From a virus, in IMG/VR virus record IMGVR_UViG_3300035698_021780, positions 1 through 39,551 of that record: 39,551 nt of DNA; one strand, written 5' to 3'. Positions 32,780-39,551 of the stretch are shown here, in pieces. Below the pieces are notes generated by a model, which did no database searches, was not told where the DNA came from, and worked only from the letters and a program-made list of their open reading frames with translations. A program made the translations under genes and the position numbers. The first letter of the stretch is position 1. Each line of letters opens with the position of its first letter.

Positions 32780-34210
32780 ATGCGTAACAGAAAAACATTG
32801 TTCACATTCATTCTTTCTATCTTCTTGATCCTGGCTCTTGTCGCGCCCGTAAATGCGAAGTGGTTTTCTCGGGCTGTTATCGATGAGCTTATTGTAACCA
32901 AATCCGCACAAATTGACGGATTGCTTCAGGCAGTTGCAAACACAACCGGGAACGTTTGGTATGTAAAATCATCCACAGGCATTGATGGAGTCGGCGCGTC
33001 CGGAAAGTCCAAGTCCGCGCCTTTTGACAGTATCGATTATGCCATAGGCCGATGTACTGCAAACAACGGGGATTTCATTATTGTAATGCCTGGCCATGCA
33101 GAAACCATTGCCGCTGCTGACGGGTTTGACGCAGATGTGGCCGGAATCACAATACTTGGGCTTGGGAATGGCACGGACATGCCAGAGCTAACCTTTTCCG
33201 CGACCGCCTCCACGGTTGCGATCGGGGCCGCAAACGTAAGGGTCTTTAATATAAGATTCCTTGCAGGAATTTCGGCTATTGTCGATGGTGTTTCTGTTGA
33301 AGCTGCAGGCGATAGTTTTGAAATGGCTTTTTGTGAATTCCCTGAACCTACCACTTCAACCTTTGAATTCATTACGGCTATCAACCTGGCCGCGCTGACC
33401 GACTGGGCGAATATCCACCACAACTCTTTTTACAATGCAGACGCGACCGGTGGAAGTCACTTTATTGAAATGGGGGATGGTGTCAATGTGGGCACCCAAA
33501 TTGCTGATAATATGATTTTCGGTGAATTTGGAGTGGCTGCAATCTGGTCTGATACAGCGGACCTTGAAACCTTGCTTGCAAGAAACAACATTACCAATAT
33601 GACAACCGCACAATACGCAATCGAATTTACTGCGGCTGCTACCGGTTCTTGTATTGAGAATCTACTCCGGACAGATACACAGGCGATTGCCATAGATCCT
33701 GGAAGCATGTCTTTAGTGAGTAACCTCTGGGACGATGAAGACACAGCCGATTCGGTTGCCGTGCATGTAATTACCGGAGCCGATCAATACTGGCAGGAAA
33801 CAACTCTTACGGCAACTTCCGATCTTACCGCTTCCGCAACTATATATGCTGTCGGTGGTGGAGCCATAAGAGTAACATCTTTTTTCGGGAAGTGTACCGT
33901 TTTGGCAGGTGGAAGTCCTGGAACAATGGTAATAGAGTCTGATGCTACAGCCGGGGCTGATTATGACAGTGATCTTAGCACAACGGTTAATGTCGATGCT
34001 CTTGGTGTAGGAGACTCTATTCGCTTTACAGGTGCAATTGATGAAGGAGTTCTTACCATAACGGCAAATTCAGGTGCAGGACAACCGTTAAGCTGGTTTA
34101 TTGATGCGGGGAATATTGTGCAAACATTATCAAGTACAGGAACAGGAAACATAACTTGGTACATGACTTATATTCCTCTTGAAACAGGTGTTACAGTAAC
34201 AGCACCGTAA
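32780..34210 (+). CDS. Exported beta-helix-like protein within the head cluster
   Basis: The ATG at 32780, behind GGAGG, gives 476 residues. Residues 1-26 are a signal peptide (basic start, long hydrophobic core, VNA). About 60-330 show repeating short strands with Gly, Ala and Thr turns (GITILGLGNG, VRVFNIRFLAG, NNITNMTTAQ), the look of a right-handed parallel beta-helix. A second beta-sandwich-like part follows (TLTATSDLTASATIYAVGG). Beta-helices of this kind serve as phage spikes or glycan-binding proteins. Its place between portal and scaffold, with a signal peptide, is odd. Confidence 0.7.
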   Translation: MRNRKTLFTFILSIFLILALVAPVNAKWFSRAVIDELIVTKSAQIDGLLQAVANTTGNVWYVKSSTGIDGVGASGKSKSAPFDSIDYAIGRCTANNGDFIIVMPGHAETIAAADGFDADVAGITILGLGNGTDMPELTFSATASTVAIGAANVRVFNIRFLAGISAIVDGVSVEAAGDSFEMAFCEFPEPTTSTFEFITAINLAALTDWANIHHNSFYNADATGGSHFIEMGDGVNVGTQIADNMIFGEFGVAAIWSDTADLETLLARNNITNMTTAQYAIEFTAAATGSCIENLLRTDTQAIAIDPGSMSLVSNLWDDEDTADSVAVHVITGADQYWQETTLTATSDLTASATIYAVGGGAIRVTSFFGKCTVLAGGSPGTMVIESDATAGADYDSDLSTTVNVDALGVGDSIRFTGAIDEGVLTITANSGAGQPLSWFIDAGNIVQTLSSTGTGNITWYMTYIPLETGVTVTAP

Positions 34211-34262
34211 TAGAAGGCCTCATGGAGGAATCTTGAGGCAATTTGTATCCTCCTTAGTGATA

Positions 34263-34288
34263 CCCGGGGAGAGTGGTTTCTCCCCGGG
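34263..34288 (+). promoter_or_regulatory. Perfect 10-bp hairpin upstream of the 105-residue gene
   Basis: CCCGGGGAGA (34263-34272) pairs with TCTCCCCGGG (34279-34288) around GTGGTT. A weaker GCCTC/GAGGC pair lies just upstream. No U-tract follows; AAGGAAG does. It precedes the next gene's GGAGG by about 20 bases. Confidence 0.55.
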
Positions 34289-34319
34289 AAGGAAGATAAA
34301 AGACACGGAGGTATAAGAA

Positions 34320-34637
34320 ATGCGAACAGTAACAGATAAGATTACCAAAATTGGTGATAGAAAATATGAAATCCGTCATGCACATGGACCAGCCAGCGTC
34401 ATTAGAATGCAAGACGGTCCTCTCGGTGACTTTAATAATTCAAATGGTTGCACCACTGAAGATCTTATAAATGTCTGTATCGATAGAATTGACCGCTTTC
34501 AGGATGGTCCTCTGTCCTGCAAGGATAACGGTCTTGCTATTAAAAACCTTAAAGGTGCGCTCGGGAACTTGACTCGGCGTATGCAGAAAAGAATTGATCA
34601 AGGTGTAATCGGGACTATGGAGCCACACTCGAAATAG
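34320..34637 (+). CDS. Small helical protein, possible Acb2/Tad1-type hairpin (anti-CBASS/anti-Thoeris)
   Basis: This 105-residue protein starts behind GGAGG. The C-terminal half reads as two helices: TTEDLINVCIDRIDRFQDGP and then CKDNGLAIKNLKGALGNLTRRMQKR, ending GVIGT. This FQ.GP / N.LAI..L..AL..L..R...R..GV.GT pattern is common in small phage proteins that I associate, without certainty, with the Acb2/Tad1 hairpin domain. Those proteins sequester cyclic nucleotide signals of bacterial defence systems. The first 40 residues form a separate strand-rich part. The function is inference. Confidence 0.5.
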   Translation: MRTVTDKITKIGDRKYEIRHAHGPASVIRMQDGPLGDFNNSNGCTTEDLINVCIDRIDRFQDGPLSCKDNGLAIKNLKGALGNLTRRMQKRIDQGVIGTMEPHSK

Positions 34638-34671
34638 ATATTCCTTTACTATTGGATAGGAAAGTGTAACC

Positions 34672-34761
34672 ATGAAACAACCAAGCACAAAAGATTTAAT
34701 AAATGTAATTATCAGAGGTTTGAAACAAATGATTAGTTTATTGGAGGAATTATTACAATGA
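34672..34761 (+). CDS. 29-residue helical peptide
   Basis: A short frame behind AGGAAAG encodes one amphipathic helix (DLINVIIRGLKQMISLLEELL). Its stop overlaps the next ATG, and its final codons provide GGAGG for that gene. It may be a leader peptide coupling translation. Confidence 0.4.
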   Translation: MKQPSTKDLINVIIRGLKQMISLLEELLQ

Positions 34762-35069
34762 CAGTCATATATAATGACGTTTTAGAGCGTTGTGATATAT
34801 TGAATGAATTAATTATGTTAGACCTTAAAAGCTATCCTCTGTGGCATGTTGCCAAATTACTTAAAAAAATCAAGGTTATTGATAATCCGGATGATTTCGG
34901 TTGGTTGTTAATTGGCCTATTTGTTAATCCGGAAGCTAAGCGCCCTGATAAACATTTCAGTATTGCAATTGATATTTATATTTTACTTAAATATTCATAT
35001 AAAAGGAAAAGGCTTGTTGGTAGAATGTTGTATTTTCTTAAAAGAGCATACAAAAAAGATAGCGAGTAA
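34758..35069 (+). CDS. Unknown 103-residue protein
   Basis: It starts behind TTGGAGG. It is helical and basic near the end (YSYKRKRLVGRMLYFLKRAYKK). It is AT-rich compared with its neighbours, which suggests recent acquisition. Function is unknown. Confidence 0.6.
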   Translation: MTVIYNDVLERCDILNELIMLDLKSYPLWHVAKLLKKIKVIDNPDDFGWLLIGLFVNPEAKRPDKHFSIAIDIYILLKYSYKRKRLVGRMLYFLKRAYKKDSE

Positions 35070-35314
35070 ATAAAAGACCCCACTCATTGACGCGCTGAAA
35101 AGCCCCTCTTCGAGTGACGCCAAACGCGCTTTAGACTAAGCCCCTTTGGGATCAAATAGTAATTGTGAATACCTTCTGCAAAAAGGCTCACAGTTATTAG
35201 GATCTCAAATGGGCTTTTTTATTATATACCGTCTGCTAAGAATACCATTTTGCAAATGGCTCTACAGACAAAACTCAAATGGGAATACCTTACGGCTCCC
35301 AGGGAGGTAGTAAC
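35070..35314 (+). ncRNA. Structured non-coding region upstream of the scaffold gene
   Basis: About 245 bases without a convincing gene. It contains the direct repeats ACGCGCT (35090, 35124) and AAGCCCCT (35100, 35138), a long hairpin at 35138-35216 and three copies of a GAATACC...GGCTC hairpin motif (35167-35189, 35240-35262, 35283-35298). Base pairing is kept through G-U wobbles. A structured RNA or multi-part leader is likely. No known RNA family is recognised. Confidence 0.5.
35138..35220 (+). terminator. Long two-part hairpin followed by a U-tract
   Basis: AAGCCCCTTTGGGATC (35138-35153) pairs with GATCTCAAATGGGCTT (35201-35216), with one mismatch and one G-U. Inside, TAGTAATTGTGA pairs with TCACAGTTATTA across 12 positions including two G-U pairs. 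TTTTTT closes it at 35215-35220. It is much longer than an ordinary intrinsic terminator. Confidence 0.65.
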
Positions 35315-36370
35315 ATGGCAATACCAGAGCAGGTTCAGGCTGCGTCAGACAGCGCGGATAAATTAATCTCGGAACAGGCAGCGGCGATAACGCAGCCCCC
35401 GGGAGAAGTTGATCCAGCTGCGGCGCAAGACACGGATCTCATCAAACCGGAACACACGGACACAGTTGAATCATTGACAGCGAAAGTAGATAACTTGACA
35501 CAACAGCTGGTCGTGCTCCAGGGAAAGTACAATGCAGAAATAGAGGCACTTGGCAATGATCCTAAGATACTCAATACCCAAAAGGCTGAGATCAGAGGAT
35601 TAACTCGCCAGGTGAACGATCTCAACAAGATTGTAAGTGATCAGCAAGATCAGATTGCAAGGGCTTCAGTTGCAACGCCTGCAGTCAGTGAAGAGAAAAA
35701 GGAAGTCGCAGTTGTTTCAGTATCAGATGAAGACCTCGCGCATCTTAGTAACGAGGGCTTTACCGGTGAAACAATGGATGTTTTCAAAAGACTTGTTCGG
35801 ACTGAGGCAGAAGCGATTGCTAAAGCGCAACCGGGTTCAATCCCTGAATCTCTTGAAAAAAGGGTTGAATCCATTGAGAAAATTGCCGTTGGTACTGAAA
35901 ATGAACGATTTTTTCAGGCGCTTACACAGGCTGTTCCTAATTGGAGGGCCATAAACAAAACGGTCGAGGATCCGAACAATGACTGGCTTGATTGGCTTGA
36001 CGGTGTTGCAGCAAAAGGCCCTTATGAATCTGGCCCAGATCAAATTCGTGCAGATATCCTGCATGAAGCACAGAAGAATCTAAATGCTATTGTAGCGATA
36101 AAGATTTTTCAAGATTACATATCGGAAAAGGGGATAAAACCCATTGACCCGATTGTTGATGATCCCTTAAAAATAATACCGGCTGATTTAATTGAACCAG
36201 AAGCGAACTCTTCAGGAGGAGCCCCTCCTGAGAAGCCGACTTACACAATGTCCGAGTATAAAGAACATGCTATTGCGCTTACAAAAGGTCACTGGAAAGG
36301 CAGAGAGGCAGAGTGGAAAGAAAGATCTGTTCTACTCGATGCTGCTTATGCAGAGGGCCGAATACTTTAA
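35315..36370 (+). CDS. Putative head scaffolding protein
   Basis: The ATG at 35315 behind AGGGAGG gives 351 residues; an upstream in-frame ATG at 35279 lies inside a hairpin and has no ribosome site. Residues about 50-118 form a long coiled coil (VESLTAKVDNLTQQLVVLQG...LTRQVNDLNKIV). The protein is acidic overall with a Gly/Pro linker near 305. Coiled, acidic proteins just before the capsid gene are typically scaffolds that guide capsid assembly. Confidence 0.72.
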   Translation: MAIPEQVQAASDSADKLISEQAAAITQPPGEVDPAAAQDTDLIKPEHTDTVESLTAKVDNLTQQLVVLQGKYNAEIEALGNDPKILNTQKAEIRGLTRQVNDLNKIVSDQQDQIARASVATPAVSEEKKEVAVVSVSDEDLAHLSNEGFTGETMDVFKRLVRTEAEAIAKAQPGSIPESLEKRVESIEKIAVGTENERFFQALTQAVPNWRAINKTVEDPNNDWLDWLDGVAAKGPYESGPDQIRADILHEAQKNLNAIVAIKIFQDYISEKGIKPIDPIVDDPLKIIPADLIEPEANSSGGAPPEKPTYTMSEYKEHAIALTKGHWKGREAEWKERSVLLDAAYAEGRIL

Positions 36371-36373
36371 CCA

Positions 36374-36440
36374 CCAGGTCTGACGGGCGTTAAGCGGGGG
36401 AGGTCCGACAACCTTCCCCGGCCTGGAATTACCGTGTCGG
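36374..36440 (+). promoter_or_regulatory. Predicted H-type RNA pseudoknot before the capsid gene
   Basis: CGGGGGAGGT (36395-36404) pairs with ACCTTCCCCG (36411-36420), 10 pairs including one G-U. Its loop CCGACA (36405-36410) is the exact complement of TGTCGG at 36435-36440. CCAGG (36374-36378) and CCTGG (36422-36426) can close the outside. The capsid ribosome site AAAGGAG starts about 20 bases later. Confidence 0.55.
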
Positions 36441-36472
36441 CGGGAAACAACAGCTTATAAAGGAGAAATATT

Positions 36473-37399
36473 ATGTCTGCTGTAACTCCTGTTGCAAGTG
36501 GGATAACCTCTCATAGCGGCACATATACACCTGAAATCTGGTCAGCTAAAACCTTAATCAAGTTTTATACCGCGACCGTATTCGGTGCGATTACCAATAC
36601 TGATTATGAAGGCGAAATCAAGGCTATGGGCGATTCTGTCCATATCCGTACTGTTGCGGATATCACAATCCGCGATTATTCAATAGGTCAGAAATTGACC
36701 AGGGAGCGTCCTTCAACTGCAAAAATCACCCTTTTGATTAATGAAGCCAAGTATTACTCTGTATCCGTAAACGATGTTGAGAAGCTTCAGAGTGATATCA
36801 ATTATGTCGAAAGGTGGTCAGATGATGCAGGCCGGCGAATGGCTATCAAAATAGATGAATCCATTCTGGAAGATGTCTATGCAGATGCCAACGCTTCAAA
36901 TAAAGGCAATTCCGCTGGTTATAAATCGGAAAGCTTTGCCCTGGGTGCCTCTGGTACTCCGGTTGTCGTAGACAAGGATAATATCCTTGATTACATCGTT
37001 GACATGGGGACCGTCCAGGATGAAATTGACACTCCTGATGATGGTAAACGTTGGATTGTCTTTCCTCCTGCGTTTTGTGGCCTTATTAAAAAGGGCGATC
37101 TCAAAGACGCGAGTCTTACCGGTGACGGGACTTCTATCGCGCGTAATGGCCGAATAGGAATGATCGACAGGTACGAAATCTACAGATCAAACCAGTTGGC
37201 ATTGACCACAGACGGTGGGAATTCAATCACAAACTGCATTTTCGGACACCCCACAGCTATCACATTCGCAAGCCAGCTTACGGAAAACCGGTACATCGAT
37301 AATCCGGATGATTTTGGCAAGTTGATGGAAGGTCTTCAGGTTTTTGGTAAAAAAGTTATAAAAGCAGAAGGCTTGGGTCACTTTTACGCAAGGAAATAA
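36473..37399 (+). CDS. Major capsid protein candidate
   Basis: This 308-residue protein starts behind AAAGGAG. It has features of HK97-fold coat proteins: an N-terminal arm, an early IRTVADITIRDY stretch, a long helix (DAGRRMAIKIDESILEDVYADA), a WIVFPPAFCGLI core strand, and a C-terminal segment with the FGHPTAITFASQLTENRYI pattern. It follows the scaffold candidate and precedes a likely decoration protein, the normal head order. The specific fold family cannot be told by eye. Confidence 0.78.
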   Translation: MSAVTPVASGITSHSGTYTPEIWSAKTLIKFYTATVFGAITNTDYEGEIKAMGDSVHIRTVADITIRDYSIGQKLTRERPSTAKITLLINEAKYYSVSVNDVEKLQSDINYVERWSDDAGRRMAIKIDESILEDVYADANASNKGNSAGYKSESFALGASGTPVVVDKDNILDYIVDMGTVQDEIDTPDDGKRWIVFPPAFCGLIKKGDLKDASLTGDGTSIARNGRIGMIDRYEIYRSNQLALTTDGGNSITNCIFGHPTAITFASQLTENRYIDNPDDFGKLMEGLQVFGKKVIKAEGLGHFYARK

Positions 37400-37451
37400 T
37401 CTTTTACCGTAGCGGTATTAACCTCTGCGAAGGACATAAGGAGAAAGTACT

Positions 37452-37910
37452 ATGGGTACATATGATTATACCGGTGACGGGGATGGAAAAATTCTAAGTG
37501 ATTTTTACCGGAAAACCGTTTTGATGAAAAGGAAGGTCAAGGTCGCTGATATTATCGCGTCTGACTCAACCCTTACAACCAACGAAAAAATTACTGCGGC
37601 TGATATCATTCAGATTATTGATATCCCGGCCGGTTTTGTTTTTACCAATGCCACGATTAAAACGGTTACTGCTGAAGGCGCGGCTTTGACCGCCGACATT
37701 GGTATTGCCGGCAGCACCGAGATTGCATCAAACTATAACCTCAATCAAACGGCTGATAGCCTTACACAAATGGCGCATGATGCTTCTTGGGGCTCTGACA
37801 ATTACAATGGGGTCCCTTTTGAGGATGCTGATACCATCGATTTTACGTTTGATTCAGATACCGATGCCGGTGAATGGCATGTTTACATTGCAGGCTATTT
37901 CTTGGATTAG
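37452..37910 (+). CDS. Probable capsid decoration or head structural protein
   Basis: This 152-residue protein starts behind AAGGAG. It is beta-rich with repeated alternating strands and many Ala, Asp and Thr residues (FTNATIKTVTAEGAALTADIGIAG, IDFTFDSDTDAGEWHVYIAGYF). No cysteine is present. Position directly after the capsid gene supports a decoration or minor head protein. Confidence 0.6.
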   Translation: MGTYDYTGDGDGKILSDFYRKTVLMKRKVKVADIIASDSTLTTNEKITAADIIQIIDIPAGFVFTNATIKTVTAEGAALTADIGIAGSTEIASNYNLNQTADSLTQMAHDASWGSDNYNGVPFEDADTIDFTFDSDTDAGEWHVYIAGYFLD

Positions 37911-37932
37911 TCTGTAAAACCTTTATAATATC

Positions 37933-37964
37933 ACTGGCACGGACCTAAATCCGTGCCAGTTTTT
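37933..37964 (+). terminator. Strong intrinsic terminator after the capsid genes
   Basis: ACTGGCACGGA (37933-37943) pairs exactly with TCCGTGCCAGT (37950-37960) around CCTAAA, followed by TTTT. It would separate abundant capsid message from the adaptor genes downstream. Confidence 0.85.
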
Positions 37965-37979
37965 AGGGAGGAATAGAAA

Positions 37980-38471
37980 ATGGCTAAATTTCTTAGGAAA
38001 CTTTCAGATGGATCTGTCTATGGATGGGCACCTGGAATTGCTAAAAGAGTCGACATGGTTGAATGTGATAAAGCTGGGAATAGAACCGGTGTTGATCTGC
38101 CTAAAAATGTTGAAGAGCTGAATACGACCGAGATGGAAATAAACGGGAAAAAGTTTGATATCCCTGAATATCTCCTGGAAACTGTTCAAGAACTTCTTGA
38201 GGCTGCAATAGGCCGCGATGTTTCTGATCTTGAGTCGCTGCTTGCCGGTGCAAAGGACGAAATCATAAAGGCACTTGCTGATAACAACGTCCTGGCCAAA
38301 AAGAATATAGATCTGACATCCTCCAATGGCGATCTACAGAAACAGCTTTCTGACTTTGTTACAGGCGCCACTGAGTTGAAAAAGAGCATTGAAGGTCTTA
38401 CCGAGGATAATACTGGCTATCGTGCTGATATTAAAAGATTGAAAACTGAGGTTACAAAGCTGAAAAAATAA
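37980..38471 (+). CDS. Coiled-coil phage structural protein, unknown
   Basis: This 163-residue protein starts behind GGGAGG. The first 60 residues are a small beta domain (GSVYGWAPGIAKRVDMVEC). The rest is alpha-helical with a coiled coil at about 100-160 (LKKSIEGLTEDNTGYRADIKRLKTEVTKLK). A virion or assembly role is likely from position. No function can be assigned. Confidence 0.6.
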   Translation: MAKFLRKLSDGSVYGWAPGIAKRVDMVECDKAGNRTGVDLPKNVEELNTTEMEINGKKFDIPEYLLETVQELLEAAIGRDVSDLESLLAGAKDEIIKALADNNVLAKKNIDLTSSNGDLQKQLSDFVTGATELKKSIEGLTEDNTGYRADIKRLKTEVTKLKK

Positions 38472-38483
38472 GAGAGGTGTGTC

Positions 38484-39212
38484 ATGGGAAGCGTACTCGC
38501 AAGCGCGATCCTTGCAAGGGCTGCTACAACTCTCTTAGATGTGGCTAAAACTCGTTGGCCTGATGCTGAAAAGCTGATCTATCTTAATGATGGCCAGCGG
38601 CTTACGGTGATGTATAAGTCTGATTCGAATGCTGTAATTGCAGCGTATCAGCTCGTTGCCGGGACTAAGCAGAGAATCCCTGACGGATCTGCAAGTTATA
38701 CCAATCCAGCCGGAGCGACACTGGCTGAAGGCGTTAATTTACTTAGCGTTATAAGGAATATGGGTCTGACTGGCCTGGTTGCCGGAAATGCAATCTCGCC
38801 TGCAGACATTAAAGAACTCGATGCCTTTGATATTAATTGGCATGCTGCAACCGCACCAGCTACAGGAATCGTTCAATCATCTATATTTGATGAACGATTC
38901 CCAACATACTTTTTCAATTATCCCCCTCAACCAGTAACGCCGGCCTATGTGGAGATAGCTTATTCTGCTATTCCGGATGATATCGCGGCTGTTGGTGATG
39001 CAATAGAAATATCCGACCTGTACCAAACAGCACTTTATTACTACGTTGTTTCAAGATGTTACATAAAAGATGCGGCTCTCTCACCTTACAATAAGTCGCA
39101 GTCAATAGAGTTTTGGAACCTTTTTGTAACAGAACTCGGCAGGTTGGACCTCATAAAGAAAAATACCAGCCCGAATAAAAAGGCTCCAGATCCTTCAGCC
39201 TCTCTTAAATAG
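38484..39212 (+). CDS. DUF6682-like adaptor protein
   Basis: This 242-residue protein starts behind AGAGAGG. It has a helical start with WPDAEKLIYLNDGQR, a middle region with PPQPVTPAYVEIAYSAIP, and ISDLYQTALYYYVVSRCYIKDA. This is the pattern of podovirus adaptor proteins (DUF6682) that attach the tail to the portal. Position downstream of the capsid genes fits. Confidence 0.75.
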   Translation: MGSVLASAILARAATTLLDVAKTRWPDAEKLIYLNDGQRLTVMYKSDSNAVIAAYQLVAGTKQRIPDGSASYTNPAGATLAEGVNLLSVIRNMGLTGLVAGNAISPADIKELDAFDINWHAATAPATGIVQSSIFDERFPTYFFNYPPQPVTPAYVEIAYSAIPDDIAAVGDAIEISDLYQTALYYYVVSRCYIKDAALSPYNKSQSIEFWNLFVTELGRLDLIKKNTSPNKKAPDPSASLK

Positions 39213-39220
39213 GTGATTTT

Positions 39221-39551
39221 ATGACAACCAGTATATCTCAATTCCGAGGCGGGGTTCTAACAGAAGTCATAGGATGCCCTCCGTTCATAGTTGACCAGGC
39301 AATAGTTGATTCAATCATCCAGTTTTGCAAGGATTCTACCATCTATATAAAGGCCTTTGAGCATGAAGTCGATGCTGATGTAGATGTTGATGAGACTGAT
39401 AATGATTCGATTACAATCGATTTGTCTGATTATGTTTCAGCCACGTTAAGGCCATGGGATATCCTTTCCCTTCAAATAGATGGAACTCCATGGGGCACGG
39501 CCTTTCTCGAACTTGAAAACGATGTTGACGATCTATCCATATATCAGATCA
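39221..39551 (+). CDS. Head-tail connector-type protein (3' truncated)
   Basis: The ATG at 39221, preceded by AGGTGA, opens a frame that runs off the window after about 110 residues. It contains GGVLTEVIGCPPFIVDQAIVDSIIQFCKDS and a stretch of Asp-rich strands ending IQIDGTPW. The helical start followed by beta segments resembles small podovirus connector or tail proteins. The identity is a guess from position. Confidence 0.5.
   Translation, partial: MTTSISQFRGGVLTEVIGCPPFIVDQAIVDSIIQFCKDSTIYIKAFEHEVDADVDVDETDNDSITIDLSDYVSATLRPWDILSLQIDGTPWGTAFLELENDVDDLSIYQI

Noticed and set aside
35138-35220. tRNA-like appearance of the GC-rich upstream part and stem
   Set aside because: There is no T-loop consensus, no D-loop GG, and the arms are far too long for a tRNA.
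1-39551. CRISPR array
   Set aside because: No regularly spaced identical repeats; the only tandem repeats are coding fibre domains and short operator-like boxes.
1-39551. Integrase or attachment sites for a prophage
   Set aside because: No tyrosine or serine recombinase motif was seen; such genes could lie outside the window.

Overview
The window is one contiguous stretch of a tailed double-stranded DNA bacteriophage genome (or an integrated copy of one). A terminase pair, a 721-residue portal, a coiled-coil scaffold candidate, a capsid protein, an adaptor protein and a tail-collar fibre are all present, with no tape-measure protein and no sheath. The large portal, the adaptor (DUF6682-like) and the big internal-virion-type protein suggest a podovirus-like, short-tailed particle. 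Several Sec signal peptides and a lipobox point to a Gram-negative host, but the sequence does not identify it. Both ends cut through genes, so the window is part of a longer, possibly circular genome. I see no integrase, tRNA, IS element or CRISPR array.

Layout. (1) 1-8180, rightward: end of the late region, with a large internal-virion-type protein, three consecutive exported proteins including a collar-domain fibre and a triple-repeat fibre-like protein, then a small lipoprotein, a holin-like membrane protein, an M23 peptidase and a DUF1353 protein. (2) 16189-8177, leftward: recombination/repair operon, with a 52-residue membrane protein, an unknown small protein, an annealing-type protein with an SSB-like tail, SbcD- and SbcC-like proteins, an HNH-AP2 homing-type endonuclease, an SF2 helicase and an ASCH-like protein. 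(3) 16190-16307: divergent promoter region with inverted TTGTCAA/TTGACAA boxes. (4) 16308-22088, rightward: replication operon, with a small HTH regulator that appears leaderless, MmcB-like and Ref/HNH-like nucleases, a replication initiator carrying internal iteron-like repeats, a loader-like protein, several Cys-rich small proteins and a RusA-like resolvase; it ends in a perfect 12-bp hairpin. (5) 23958-22104, leftward: a cassette of seven small unknown genes. (6) 23959-24278: second control region, with five more copies of the TTGTCA box. (7) 24279-39551, rightward: a short monocistronic unit, then terminase, portal, beta-helix protein, possible anti-defence protein, scaffold, capsid, adaptor and connector.

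Two features stand out. First, the same TTGTCA/TTGACA box occurs at both control regions and nowhere else in a comparable cluster, which suggests a genome-wide switch run by the small HTH protein. Second, the late head genes are separated by unusually structured gaps: a roughly 245-nt gene-free stretch with a long hairpin and a three-times repeated GAATACC...GGCTC hairpin motif before the scaffold gene, and a predicted H-type pseudoknot before the capsid gene. These are the best candidates for undescribed biology. Four predicted virion-associated proteins also carry clear signal peptides, which is hard to reconcile with ordinary cytoplasmic virion assembly.
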